NCBI GenBank assembly: GCA_942493075.1
Contig: OW818681.1
Location: 1,364,001-1,428,000, forward strand
Source: JBBQYD01 sp942493075
GTDB taxonomy: Bacteria > Verrucomicrobiota > Verrucomicrobiia > Limisphaerales > UBA8199
DNA: 64,000 nt
Reading direction: 5' to 3'
A model generated the notes under the pieces. That model was given only the letters and a program-made list of their open reading frames with translations, did no database searches and was not told the DNA's origin. How positions within the stretch are numbered: the stretch's first letter is position 1; each line of letters starts with the position of its first letter. Position numbers and translations under genes: made by a program. This document shows, in pieces, positions 42,901 to 50,209 of the stretch.

Positions 42901-43208
42901 GTACTCTGGATAGTGCCCAACGCTTCACACACGTAGAAGATACCTCCCGCCTGATCAACCCGGAGTGAAGGCAGATCGCGGTCAGTGAAATGGAAACTGC
43001 GCAGCCATGTGAGTGCTGTTTCACGCGATCGGGTTGGCAAACGATCCAATTGGTCGCGGAGCTTGCTCGCTGGCAGTTCTTCTAATCGCTTCAGACTGCC
43101 GATTTTGTATTCGCGTTCCTGCGAGTTGTTTGGACCAGTTGCCGCTTCTGTAAGTGACAAGAAACCGCCGAATGCGATGAGCACGGCGCACAACCGAAAG
43201 GAATGCAT
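39957..43208 (-). CDS. Large secreted metzincin-type metalloprotease with pre-peptidase and beta domains
   Basis: 1083 residues from ATG 43208 (MHSFRLCAVLIAFGGF, a signal peptide); an upstream frame to 43340 adds 44 unrelated residues. The catalytic site is HEIGHNMGLSH (H272, E273, H276, Gly279, H282), a full HExxHxxGxxH, followed by a Met-turn candidate in SWGPLMGTGYY. A propeptide-like region precedes it. After it come a pre-peptidase C-terminal domain (IDVFSFITGSGPIRLAINP), a galactose-binding-like jelly roll (TMDSDPGWTLEFQWQYG), a CHU-type repeat region and a C-terminal tail ending FYRVRLAD. It is likely an extracellular protein degrader. A pseudopilin-like gene lies ~210 bases upstream on the same strand. 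Confidence 0.88.
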   Translation of the reverse strand: MHSFRLCAVLIAFGGFLSLTEAATGPNNSQEREYKIGSLKRLEELPASKLRDQLDRLPTRSRETALTWLRSFHFTDRDLPSLRVDQAGGIFYVCEALGTIQSTAAQAPVVSQAAVPVSPFPANLFFHSKPGAPNVLYLNFSGMTVTGTDWNTTVDRTEIPAVAFSTDADPATFSDAEQAAIKKIWQRVAEDYAPFDIDVTTEPPGTLTTRTAMALITRSTDANGAANPHNTGGGVAYVNVFGTTSYSRYRPAWIYHDNLANDESYVAEAASHEIGHNMGLSHDGRTDGQDYYGGHGTGDTSWGPLMGTGYYRNVSQWSKGEYYLANNTQDDLTTIAGKLSYRTDDYGNTIGTASSLSITGGTNIVSTTPETDPANSNALNKGVLERDTDIDVFSFITGSGPIRLAINPWIMPAGTRGGNADLVARLYNDSGTLLLTNNPTSQTTALLQTNLPQGRYFVFVQSTGVGDPLSSSPSGYTGYGSVGQYFVSGYITEASNFVVPPIAQVLPDESTQAGQGARQVSISYSDNLGIDASTIDTGDLRVTGPNGYDRLAESVTLDLTSDGTPRTATYTFTPPSGSAWSITDNGIYTIWMRTNQVSDTEGAWVAAGQLGNFRVAMPVTIYSATMDSDPGWTLEFQWQYGVPAYASGGPTAGYTGSKIIGYNLAGSYPNNMAAKYATTPAIDCTGSTFLKLRFQRWLRVKQSDSAAIQISTNGSTWATLWSTSSGVSDTAWQAVEYALPEGYAGNNSVRVRWSLTSNVAQNEIGWNMDDVELLGDIPDSVPPTASLNLAARSASDSPSDSCSVTYSDATAVRLSSLGSADLLVTGPSGYSNLVGFAGADLPSDGSPITAIYSIPAPGGAWDSTDNGTYTVTLLQGAIEDVYNNANPRTVLGTFNVAIVAVPPGILAVSGGDLNSSGTVGGPFIPASCAYTLTNSGGASLNWTITWSQTWLSLSATDGELAPGASTNITLSINSSANDLAHGSYQDSLSFANNTTGAGDTQRGVTLQVAPIMVSISLAEKGPDYFRIGFQGYPSRSYAILVSSNLASWDVVETVTAGVDGKVVYDAPASTSATNMFYRVRLAD

Positions 43209-43417
43209 ACGTGTAGAACAGGGAGAACCAGGAAGAACAGCTTGGGCGTTTTTGTCTCGAAAATGGACAAGGAAGGTGTTCCAGATGGACACCTTATCAT
43301 TCACCGCAGGGGTGGTGAGTTCGAGCGCTGCTTGTTTCACTCACGAAGCAAACAAGCAGGAACCATACCCCCGACGGGTGGCTCAACGTATGAGAGGGAG
43401 ACTTCGAGCCGGCTTAA

Positions 43418-44254
43418 CTACTGAGGATTACTGGAACGTTCAACAAACCAGCGTCCATCCTGAGGCGAGGTAAACGTGTAACCGCTGTTGGGCCCCTGAG
43501 CCACGTTTTGGCGGCGGATCGGCGGTTTGGTCTGGCTGTTAACCCACTTCTTGATTTCCGCATGCCCATCGGCAAAGGAAAAGCCGCAGGCACCATTGTG
43601 GTAGGAGGCGGGCACGTCATCCCATTCCCGGGCTGCGGGAAAGGTAGCAGGAGGGGGCATTTTAACTCCGAATAACCCATCGTTGATGCTATCAGGATGT
43701 TCATCCAAAAACACCCAGGTCATAGAGGGGCGGTTAAACTGAGAATCCTTAAGGAAAACCCGGTATTGCGTGGCATCGTAGACGGTGTGCTCGGTTTTGC
43801 CGCCGCAAAAGCCGTTCATGGAAAGGCTGCGCACCCGGGCTCCTGCCGTGCTCGCTATCTTGTCGGCCGGACATTTATAAACACCTGGCGATTTGCCGGT
43901 GTACTTGCCCAAAGCGCCGTCGAGCAGCAATTGAATATTCGTATTCGCACCATTTGGAGTTCCAGTGGTCCAGTTCAACCAGCCAGTCGCCCAATTCGTG
44001 AGCACGCCCGTGATTCCGCCTCCATTAGGAACAACCCAGCCTTCATAATCGACTGGATACATGGCGTAGGCTGTCTGGAGTTGTTTGAGATTGTTAATGC
44101 AAGCGATGCCTTCAGCCTTCTGTTTGGCCCGTGAAAGCGCGGGGAGGAGCATCCCGGCCAGAATGGCAATAATGGCGATGACCACGAGCAATTCAATCAA
44201 TGTGAATCCTGGCCGAGAGGAATCAGGCAGTCCAACTTGGGTTTCCGTACGCAT
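43418..44254 (-). CDS. Pseudopilin-like exported protein (DUF1559-type, H-x9-DG)
   Basis: 278 residues from ATG 44254 (MRTETQVGLPDSSRP); a longer frame to 44299 adds 15 residues. The leader GFTLIELLVVIAIIAILAGMLLPALSRAKQKA follows Pro, a standard type IV pilin-like cleavage site. The body has ACINNLKQLQTAYAMY and ends with HNGACGFSFADG, a perfect H-x9-DG motif. It is the third member of this group in the window, here upstream of the metzincin protease gene on the same strand. It may help export or display of that protein, which is an inference from repeated pairing. Confidence 0.9.
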   Translation of the reverse strand: MRTETQVGLPDSSRPGFTLIELLVVIAIIAILAGMLLPALSRAKQKAEGIACINNLKQLQTAYAMYPVDYEGWVVPNGGGITGVLTNWATGWLNWTTGTPNGANTNIQLLLDGALGKYTGKSPGVYKCPADKIASTAGARVRSLSMNGFCGGKTEHTVYDATQYRVFLKDSQFNRPSMTWVFLDEHPDSINDGLFGVKMPPPATFPAAREWDDVPASYHNGACGFSFADGHAEIKKWVNSQTKPPIRRQNVAQGPNSGYTFTSPQDGRWFVERSSNPQ

Positions 44255-44404
44255 AAGCCATTTCTTCTCATTACCATAATGAAGTCTGAAAGCAATCAAA
44301 AGCGGGCTGAGGGGCGGAGGCTATCGCGCCTGCGGACACCCAAATAAATGTTTTTAGTTATTGCGCCTTCCGGCGGGGATGGTCTATATTTTTGCACCTT
44401 TGAC

Positions 44405-44479
44405 GACCCTATCGTCTAGCGGTTAGGACACTGCCCTTTCACGGCGGCGGCAGGGGTTCGAGTCCCCTTAGGGTCGCCA
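44405..44479 (+). tRNA. tRNA-Glu (TTC)
   Basis: The 75-nt gene has acceptor arms GACCCTA/TAGGGTC, a D-arm (GTCTAGCGGTTAGGAC), anticodon loop CTTTCAC (anticodon TTC), T-arm GGGG-TTCGAGT-CCCC and an encoded CCA. It lies ~330 bases from the gene for glutamyl-Q tRNA(Asp) synthetase, which charges a different tRNA with glutamate. Confidence 0.95.
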
Positions 44480-44537
44480 TTTTTATGCTGGTCTTCGCAG
44501 CGTATTTTCCCTCCCACATTTGATGGCTTATTGTTGT

Positions 44538-44738
44538 TCAAGCTGAGAGCGACTGGACTTGCTCGGGGATTTCCACGGGGGGTGCTGCCTCCACGGCATC
44601 ATGGCGAATGTGGGGGTATTCCTCGTTTAGTTCATCCGCGAGCTGTTCTGCCTCGGCCTTTTCCAGCAGTTTATTGCCGCACCCAGCCCGTCCGTTGGAT
44701 GTGTTCGTCCAATGAATGACATACTTCTTATTCATCAC
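44538..44738 (-). CDS. Small conserved hypothetical protein
   Basis: 66 residues (the second ATG at 44735 is equally possible). The sequence MNKKYVIHWTNTSNGRAGCGNKLLEKAEAEQLADELNEEYPHIRHD has a compact alpha/beta look: a strand with conserved HW, a loop of small residues, and an amphipathic helix rich in Glu/Ala/Leu. This resembles small one-domain proteins of bacterial genomes that carry no known function. A proline/glutamate-rich tail follows. Confidence 0.6.
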   Translation of the reverse strand: MMNKKYVIHWTNTSNGRAGCGNKLLEKAEAEQLADELNEEYPHIRHDAVEAAPPVEIPEQVQSLSA

Positions 44739-44806
44739 GGCTTTGCTATAAACCAGATTGAAGAAGCTTCGAGTAGGTCATTTCCCTCAGCGCGAAGGAT
44801 TGTTGT

Positions 44807-45715
44807 TCAGGAGTTCACCTCAGTAAAACGGGCCAGGACCGATTCCGGCGTCTCCCCGGCGTCTCGAAGTACCCGCAAACTCAGAGCGTCATGACGTTTC
44901 GCGAGGCGTTGGCCCGCCGCATCACGCATGAGAGGACAATGGTAAAATGCCGGAGCCTCCCATCCCAATGCCTCATAGAGCAGCAGTTGCCTGGCGGTCG
45001 ATTTAAGTAAGTCTTCGCCTCTGACTACTTCGCTGATCCGCATGGCGGCATCATCCACCACGACCGCCAATTGGTAGGCTGGCAGATCATCGTGTCGCCA
45101 GACGACAAAGTCACCCAAATCCACCCCGCATACAAATTGTTGCTCGCCGAAAAATCCGTCCAAGAAACGAACGATTTTTCCATCGGGCACCCGAAAACGC
45201 CAATTGGTCGTGCCTTTAGGCAGCGGTCCATTGGGAGGGGGGCGGTTTTCCGGACGGCACGTGCCCGGATAGACGGGCTCATCCTCGCCCTGGTGGGGCG
45301 CGGCCAGGGCGCGAAGCACATCCTGGCGAGAGCACGCACATGGGTAGATTACTCCGAGGCTTTTGAGCCGCTCTAGAGCTCGGCGATACTCCATCAACCG
45401 CTCGCTTTGACTGTAAGGCCCGTATGGCCCTCCGCAATCGGGTCCTTCGTTCCAATTCAATCCGAGCCAGCGCAGATCCTCAAGCATTGCAGAGACATAA
45501 TCGGCGGAGGCCCGGGCCCGATCCAGATCCTCATTGCGCAGGACCAATGAGCCGCCCGCCTTGACCGCTCTTTGATAGGCGGTCCAAAAGGTTCGGGCGT
45601 GTCCCAGATGGAGAAACCCGGTGGGAGACGGAGCAAGACGACCGCGATATTCAGAGACTCTCGAAATGGAACGATCCACGGACAGGCAATTAGTAAAATT
45701 CCTGAGGGTTTTCAA
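44807..45715 (-). CDS. gluQ: Glutamyl-Q tRNA(Asp) synthetase
   Basis: 302 residues, the length of GluQRS, which is a truncated glutamyl-tRNA synthetase lacking the anticodon-binding domain. The class I motif is HLGH (in GFLHLGHART) with RLAPSPTG before it; the KMSKS-like motif is RLAKRHD. The zinc site CACSRQ with YPGTCR is characteristic. It glutamylates queuosine at the wobble position of tRNA-Asp. The first ~22 residues have no family similarity and overlap the previous gene by 26 bases, so a start inside (near RVSEYRGRLAPSPTG) is possible. Confidence 0.92.
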   Translation of the reverse strand: MKTLRNFTNCLSVDRSISRVSEYRGRLAPSPTGFLHLGHARTFWTAYQRAVKAGGSLVLRNEDLDRARASADYVSAMLEDLRWLGLNWNEGPDCGGPYGPYSQSERLMEYRRALERLKSLGVIYPCACSRQDVLRALAAPHQGEDEPVYPGTCRPENRPPPNGPLPKGTTNWRFRVPDGKIVRFLDGFFGEQQFVCGVDLGDFVVWRHDDLPAYQLAVVVDDAAMRISEVVRGEDLLKSTARQLLLYEALGWEAPAFYHCPLMRDAAGQRLAKRHDALSLRVLRDAGETPESVLARFTEVNS

Positions 45716-46574
45716 TCAGGAACTCCGAGAGCGTCGGCAACCTAAAAGAGAGACAACTCTGCGCTCGGGAGCAATTCATCGAGGTATCGGGCGGGCGAGG
45801 GGCACCTTTGTACTCGGAAACTGAGGCCGGTTCAAAACGCGGTTCGAGTTCCAGACACCGTGAAGCCAGCAGCCATCCCATTTCATAGCGAGACATCCTG
45901 GCAGCGCCAGCTACATGAAAGATGCCAGTCTGCCCCGCCAGTACCAGTTCGAGGCTGGCGCGCACGGTGGTGCGAGCGTGAATGGGAGACCTGAACTCAT
46001 CCACGAATAGCCGCAGCGGCTGTTTTCGAGCCCAGGAGTTTCGCCACTGTTCATTGAAAGCACTGTCTCCTGAAGGCGAGCTTCCGGCATTTAAGGATGT
46101 GCGGATAACGAGGTGTTTCGGATTGCCGAGGACGATGGCCTCCGCTTCAACCTTGGTTTCCCCGTAGTAACTGAGAGGATTTACAGTGGCTGCCTCGTCA
46201 TAGTTTCCCTGCTTGCCGTCGAACACCAGGTCTGTGGAGAAGAAAACAAAAGGAATATCGGCTGCGAGCTCTGCGAGGTGGCGCGTTGCTTCAACATTGA
46301 TCAACCGTGCCTTGGGTGGGTTTGCCTGGCATTCCGGGCTCCGGCTCATCGCGGCGCAATGAATGATCAGCACCGGTTTAGCCTCCTGGAACTGGAGATC
46401 CATCTTACGAAAGTCAGTTATATCAAGCCGGTTGCGGGTCAGTGGTACGCAGGTGCTTGAGGCAAATAACCTGGGAATCTCCTGGACGAAGTAGCTGCCA
46501 ATGAGCCCGGCAGCTCCGGTGAGCCAGATTGTTCCCCCGGCAAATGGCGAAGCGGTGGAGATAGGTTGATTCAA
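45690..46574 (-). CDS. RmlD-like dTDP-4-dehydrorhamnose reductase family protein
   Basis: 294 residues with an extended short-chain dehydrogenase fold: TGAAGLIGSYF (glycine-rich NAD(P) motif), DITDF, HCAAMSRSPECQANP, FFSTDLVFDG, and the YYGETK catalytic Tyr/Lys pair near residue 139. The family includes dTDP-4-dehydrorhamnose reductase and the MAT2B-type subunit; no other rhamnose synthesis gene (rmlA, B, C) is near, so the substrate is open. It overlaps gluQ downstream by 26 bases and the AguB-like gene upstream by 4, so the three form an operon. Confidence 0.85.
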   Translation of the reverse strand: MNQPISTASPFAGGTIWLTGAAGLIGSYFVQEIPRLFASSTCVPLTRNRLDITDFRKMDLQFQEAKPVLIIHCAAMSRSPECQANPPKARLINVEATRHLAELAADIPFVFFSTDLVFDGKQGNYDEAATVNPLSYYGETKVEAEAIVLGNPKHLVIRTSLNAGSSPSGDSAFNEQWRNSWARKQPLRLFVDEFRSPIHARTTVRASLELVLAGQTGIFHVAGAARMSRYEMGWLLASRCLELEPRFEPASVSEYKGAPRPPDTSMNCSRAQSCLSFRLPTLSEFLIENPQEFY

Positions 46575-47464
46575 TCAATTAGGCGCCGCGTAAGATCCCC
46601 GTAGGCATCAATGCGACGATCACGCAGGAAAGGCCAATGGGTGCGGGTCGCATCGACCTCTGCCAGATCCAACTTCACGAGCAGGTTTTCCTCCTTCTCA
46701 GCGGAGGCCTTGGCCAGAATCTCGCCTGATGTTCCAGCGATGAAGCTCTGTCCCCAGAACTGGATGCCATCGCCCACGAGCTTCTCGTGTCCCACACGGT
46801 TGGGAGCAACCACATAGCATCCGTTAGCGATCGCGTGCCCGCGTTGGATCGTCTCCCAGGCTGAGTGCTGGCGTTCGCCGTATTTCGCTTTCTCGGCAGG
46901 ATGCCACCCAATAGCGGTAGGAAAGAAAAGGATCTCCGCTCCCTGCATTGCGGTCAGGCGTGCACCCTCCGGATACCACTGGTCCCAGCAAATAAGAACA
47001 CCGATACGGGCATACCGGGTTTGCCACGCGCGGAATCCCAGATCACCCGGCGTAAAATAAAACTTCTCGTAATACAGCGGGTCGTCGGGAATGTGCATCT
47101 TCCGGTATTTTCCCAGGAGAGTTCCATCGGCGTCGATGATCGCGGCGGTGTTGTGATACAGGCCCGGCGCCCGTTTCTCAAACAGCGAGGCGACAATCAC
47201 GATCTTATGCTTGCGGGCCACTTTGCAGAGTACCTCGGTAGTGGGGCCCGGTATCGGCTCGGCTAACCGAAAGAAATCGTGATCTTCCGATTGGCAAAAA
47301 TATTGAGAAGTAAAGAGCTCCTGAGTGCAGATGATCTGCGCGCCGTCACGAGCGAGGCGCTCGATTTCTCGAACGGTCCGGGCGAGATTTTCTTTACGTT
47401 CAGGGGAGCAGGCGAGTTGAATGGAACCGACAGTGACGTGCGATCCGCGGGCGGTATTCTTCAT
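46571..47464 (-). CDS. aguB: N-carbamoylputrescine amidase-like nitrilase
   Basis: 297 residues of the carbon-nitrogen hydrolase family. The Glu-Lys-Cys triad is in CTQELFTSQYFC, KYRKMHIPDDPLYYEKFYFTPGD and ICWDQWYPEGARL, and the surrounding sequence matches the AguB branch, which makes putrescine from N-carbamoylputrescine. The partner agmatine deiminase (aguA) is not in the window. The start overlaps nothing upstream (6 bases before the kinase gene end), and the stop overlaps the RmlD-like gene start by 4 bases. Confidence 0.9.
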   Translation of the reverse strand: MKNTARGSHVTVGSIQLACSPERKENLARTVREIERLARDGAQIICTQELFTSQYFCQSEDHDFFRLAEPIPGPTTEVLCKVARKHKIVIVASLFEKRAPGLYHNTAAIIDADGTLLGKYRKMHIPDDPLYYEKFYFTPGDLGFRAWQTRYARIGVLICWDQWYPEGARLTAMQGAEILFFPTAIGWHPAEKAKYGERQHSAWETIQRGHAIANGCYVVAPNRVGHEKLVGDGIQFWGQSFIAGTSGEILAKASAEKEENLLVKLDLAEVDATRTHWPFLRDRRIDAYGDLTRRLID

Positions 47465-47470
47465 GGCTGT

Positions 47471-48505
47471 TCAGGGCCGGGCCAGGGAGGCGGGGGCAGG
47501 GGTAATGATCTGAGTGTCCCCTTGGCGGCTTTGGGAGGCTGACGAGGAGACGTTTTGGCCAAAGAGCTCCCGGATGAATCGGCCAAGAGTTTCATTCGTT
47601 GGACCGTAACCCGAGTGGTAGATGTAATGCTCCAAATCATACAATAACTCGTCGGCGCTCGCGTAACGCTTGTCAAGGTCGCGAGCCAGTGCACGAGTCA
47701 AGATTTCATTGAGCCGGTCGTCTATTCGCGAGTCGAGTGTTCGAAAATCGGGGATGGGCATTTTCAGAATCCGTTGCCGTGATTCCTCAGGGGTTGCCGC
47801 CAGAAAAACGTTCTTACCCAATAGCAGATGCCCAAGCACTACGCCTGCGGAAAATAAATCCGAACGCTTGTCGGTGATCTGAAAATCCGCCTGTTCCGGG
47901 CTCATGAAATCTGCCTTGCCTGCGACGACCTCGCCTTCATTGTCCGCCAGGAAGCCGCGCGCTTTCGCGATGCCAAAATCGGTAAGCTTCACGTCGCCTT
48001 CGAAGGCGATCATGATGTTCTTAAAACTGACGTCGCGATGCACGATGCCCAGGTGGCGTCCGTCCTTATCCGTTTTGGCATGTGCGTATGCCAGGCCCCT
48101 GGCCACGCGGCTGACGATGAATACGGCAAGTTCCTTGGGCAGAACGCGGCGCTTATCCTGCAGTTGTTGGGCAAACTGTTCCAGGTTAACCCCTCGAAGA
48201 AGCTCCATCGCAATGAAGTAAACTCCCCGGGTTTCCCCAAGATGGTAGGTCTGGACAATGTTCGTGTGAATCAAGTCGGCGACCAGCTTTGCTTCGCCGA
48301 TGAAATTATCGATGAACTGCTTTTGGTTCGCATAATTCTGCCGAATCACCTTGATGGCAATCCTCTTGATGAAACCCTGTGCCCCGTGCTGTTCAGCCTC
48401 ATAAACGATCCCCATTCCGCCTTCGAAAATCTTGCGGATGATTTCGTAGTGAAATTCATTTTGGATGCTGAACAAAGCCACGAAATGATGTTGTCGCAAA
48501 GCCAA
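47471..48505 (-). CDS. Cytoplasmic Ser/Thr protein kinase
   Basis: 344 residues with one Hanks-type kinase domain and no membrane segment. Motifs: FEGGMGIVYEAE (P-loop), KRIAIKVI, HRDVSFKNIMI (catalytic loop), LTDFGIAKA, and a DFMSPEQADF activation end. The catalytic loop reads HRDVS-x-x-N rather than the common HRDLKPEN; this form is known in other bacterial kinases, such as those of myxobacteria. A short Ser/Gln-rich tail follows the domain. It heads the transcription unit with aguB, rmlD-like and gluQ, which run downstream on the same strand. Confidence 0.92.
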   Translation of the reverse strand: MALRQHHFVALFSIQNEFHYEIIRKIFEGGMGIVYEAEQHGAQGFIKRIAIKVIRQNYANQKQFIDNFIGEAKLVADLIHTNIVQTYHLGETRGVYFIAMELLRGVNLEQFAQQLQDKRRVLPKELAVFIVSRVARGLAYAHAKTDKDGRHLGIVHRDVSFKNIMIAFEGDVKLTDFGIAKARGFLADNEGEVVAGKADFMSPEQADFQITDKRSDLFSAGVVLGHLLLGKNVFLAATPEESRQRILKMPIPDFRTLDSRIDDRLNEILTRALARDLDKRYASADELLYDLEHYIYHSGYGPTNETLGRFIRELFGQNVSSSASQSRQGDTQIITPAPASLARP

Positions 48506-48715
48506 ATGAAGTCAAGCCCAGCGCAGGTCCTGAGATCCCTCGCCGCCCCCGCAGGAAGTCCTGTTCAGGATCGACCGCCAGCGGCGCGTTTGCGCGTTAG
48601 TTCAGGCTGGAGAACACTCAGGCTGCGAGGCTATTGAGCTCTAAAAAACGGGGAATCCCGTCGAAACTCTGGCTTCAAATCTTGAAGTTTGTGAGAAAAC
48701 ACCCACATTTTTCTC

Positions 48716-48743
48716 TTGCAGCAGTGTCCCGGGCAGGTTTAAT
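48716..48743 (+). promoter_or_regulatory. Candidate promoter of the HU gene
   Basis: TTGCAG (48716-48721) and TTTAAT (48738-48743) are spaced 16 bases apart, a reasonable -35/-10 pair about 60 bases upstream of the HU start. The stretch 48506-48800 otherwise shows no gene. This is a sequence match only. Confidence 0.4.
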
Positions 48744-48800
48744 ACCCGTCAAGTCATTGGACTTTTCAGTTTGATAGTGAACCGCAACAACAAGATTAAT

Positions 48801-49088
48801 ATGGCAAAAGCACTCTCTAAATCGCAGATCGCCGCCGCCGTGGCTGAGAAAAACGAAATCTCAAAGAAGCAGGCCGTCCAGATCCTGGACACGCTGGCGG
48901 CTCTGGCCTACAAGCAGGCCAAGAACACCTTTACCATTCCCGGGTTGGGCAAGTTGGTGCTGGTGAACCGCAAAGCGCGCATGGGCCGCAACCCGGCCAC
49001 CGGCGAGACTATCAAGATCGCTGCCAAGCGCGTGGTGAAGTTCCGCGTAGCCAAGGCCGCCAAAGACGCGATTCTCGGCACCAAGTAA
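48801..49088 (+). CDS. hup: HU-family DNA-binding protein
   Basis: 95 residues from ATG 48801; the frame upstream to 48771 is outside the family. The signature is complete: ALSKSQIAAAVAEKNEISKKQA, TIPGLGKLVLVNRKARMGRNPATGE (with the RNP intercalation motif) and a C-terminal basic helix. It bends and compacts DNA as a dimer. A strong terminator follows the stop after ~20 bases. Confidence 0.96.
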   Translation: MAKALSKSQIAAAVAEKNEISKKQAVQILDTLAALAYKQAKNTFTIPGLGKLVLVNRKARMGRNPATGETIKIAAKRVVKFRVAKAAKDAILGTK

Positions 49089-49109
49089 GACTCCTTGCAT
49101 TCAAATCAG

Positions 49110-49140
49110 GCACTCTGTAACCCAGAGTGCTTTTTTATTT
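49110..49140 (+). terminator. Rho-independent terminator after the HU gene
   Basis: A perfect 7-bp stem GCACTCT/AGAGTGC (49110-49116, 49124-49130) with a GTAACCC loop is followed at once by TTTTTTATTT. It starts 22 bases after the HU stop codon. Confidence 0.9.
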
Positions 49141-49198
49141 GCTGGCTAGCCAATGATAAAAGCTTGCCTCACTTCTCGTAAGCCATAAAGGTAACCCC

Positions 49199-50089
49199 AT
49201 GAACACTCGTTTTTTTGGTCTGTGCATTTTGCTGTCTCTATCCCTGCATTCACAGGCCGAAAGTGGCATCATTTCGCCTGGGGCCACTTTGCAGAAATTA
49301 GCCGGAGATTTCACGTTTACTGAAGGTCCGGCGGCTGATGCGAAAGGCAATGTGTTCTTCACCGATCAACCCAGCGACCGCATTCTGAAGTGGAGTACCG
49401 AGGGCGCCCTGTCCACCTACATGCAGCCCTGCGGTCGAGCAAATGGCCTGTGCTTTGATGCCAAAGGCAATCTGTGGGCGTGTGCCGATGGAAATAACGA
49501 GCTGTGGAAGATCGATGGTGCGCGGGAAATCAACGTGGTCTTGAAGAACTATCAGGGGCGCCAGTTTAACGGACCAAATGACCTCTGGTTCACCCCGAAC
49601 GGAGGCCTGTATTTCACCGATCCCTTTTACAAGCGCGATTATTGGCAACGCGGAGCGAGCGAAATGCCCCAGTGCGTTTACTTCCTTCCCAAAGGCGCCT
49701 CCGTGCCCGAACGAGTGATCGATGATTTAAAGCAACCAAATGGAATCATCGGGACACCCGATGGCAAACGGTTGTACGTGGCTGATATTGGCGCGGGCAA
49801 GACTTACTGCTACGAAATTGGACGCAAGGGTGTGCTGAGTAACAGGAAGCTCTTCTGCGAAATGGGGTCGGACGGTCTTACAATTGATTCGGAAGGCAAT
49901 GTTTACCTGACGAGCAAGGGCGTCTTCGTTTTTGACCCGGCAGGGGAGCGCATTGAACACATTGAAGTGCCCGAGCCTTGGACGGGCAATGTGTGTTTTG
50001 GCGGCAAGGATCGCAAAACTCTATTTATCACCGCCAGTAAAGGCCTCTACTCGCTGCAAATGACGGTTCGCGGTGTAAACAGCCAGTAG
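49199..50089 (+). CDS. Exported SMP-30/gluconolactonase-like protein
   Basis: 296 residues with a signal peptide (RFFGLCILLSLSLHSQA) and a six-bladed SMP-30 propeller: FTEGPAADAKGNVFFTDQ (metal-binding Glu near residue 42), GRANGLCFDAKGNLW, QFNGPNDLWFTPNGGLYFTDP (the conserved Asn-Asp pair) and MGSDGLTIDSEGNVYLT (Asp ligand). It probably hydrolyses a sugar lactone outside the cytoplasm. The next gene on the strand follows after 120 bases. The substrate cannot be inferred. Confidence 0.9.
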   Translation: MNTRFFGLCILLSLSLHSQAESGIISPGATLQKLAGDFTFTEGPAADAKGNVFFTDQPSDRILKWSTEGALSTYMQPCGRANGLCFDAKGNLWACADGNNELWKIDGAREINVVLKNYQGRQFNGPNDLWFTPNGGLYFTDPFYKRDYWQRGASEMPQCVYFLPKGASVPERVIDDLKQPNGIIGTPDGKRLYVADIGAGKTYCYEIGRKGVLSNRKLFCEMGSDGLTIDSEGNVYLTSKGVFVFDPAGERIEHIEVPEPWTGNVCFGGKDRKTLFITASKGLYSLQMTVRGVNSQ

Positions 50090-50209
50090 CCAACAGAGTG
50101 CGGTTCATTTCCTCGTGGAGAGCTGATTACGTTTTTTCTGTAACCATTCGGCCTTGGTGCGCGTAGTGTGTATGAAGCGCGGCATGGTGCCTCTGCCTCA
50201 AATACAACT

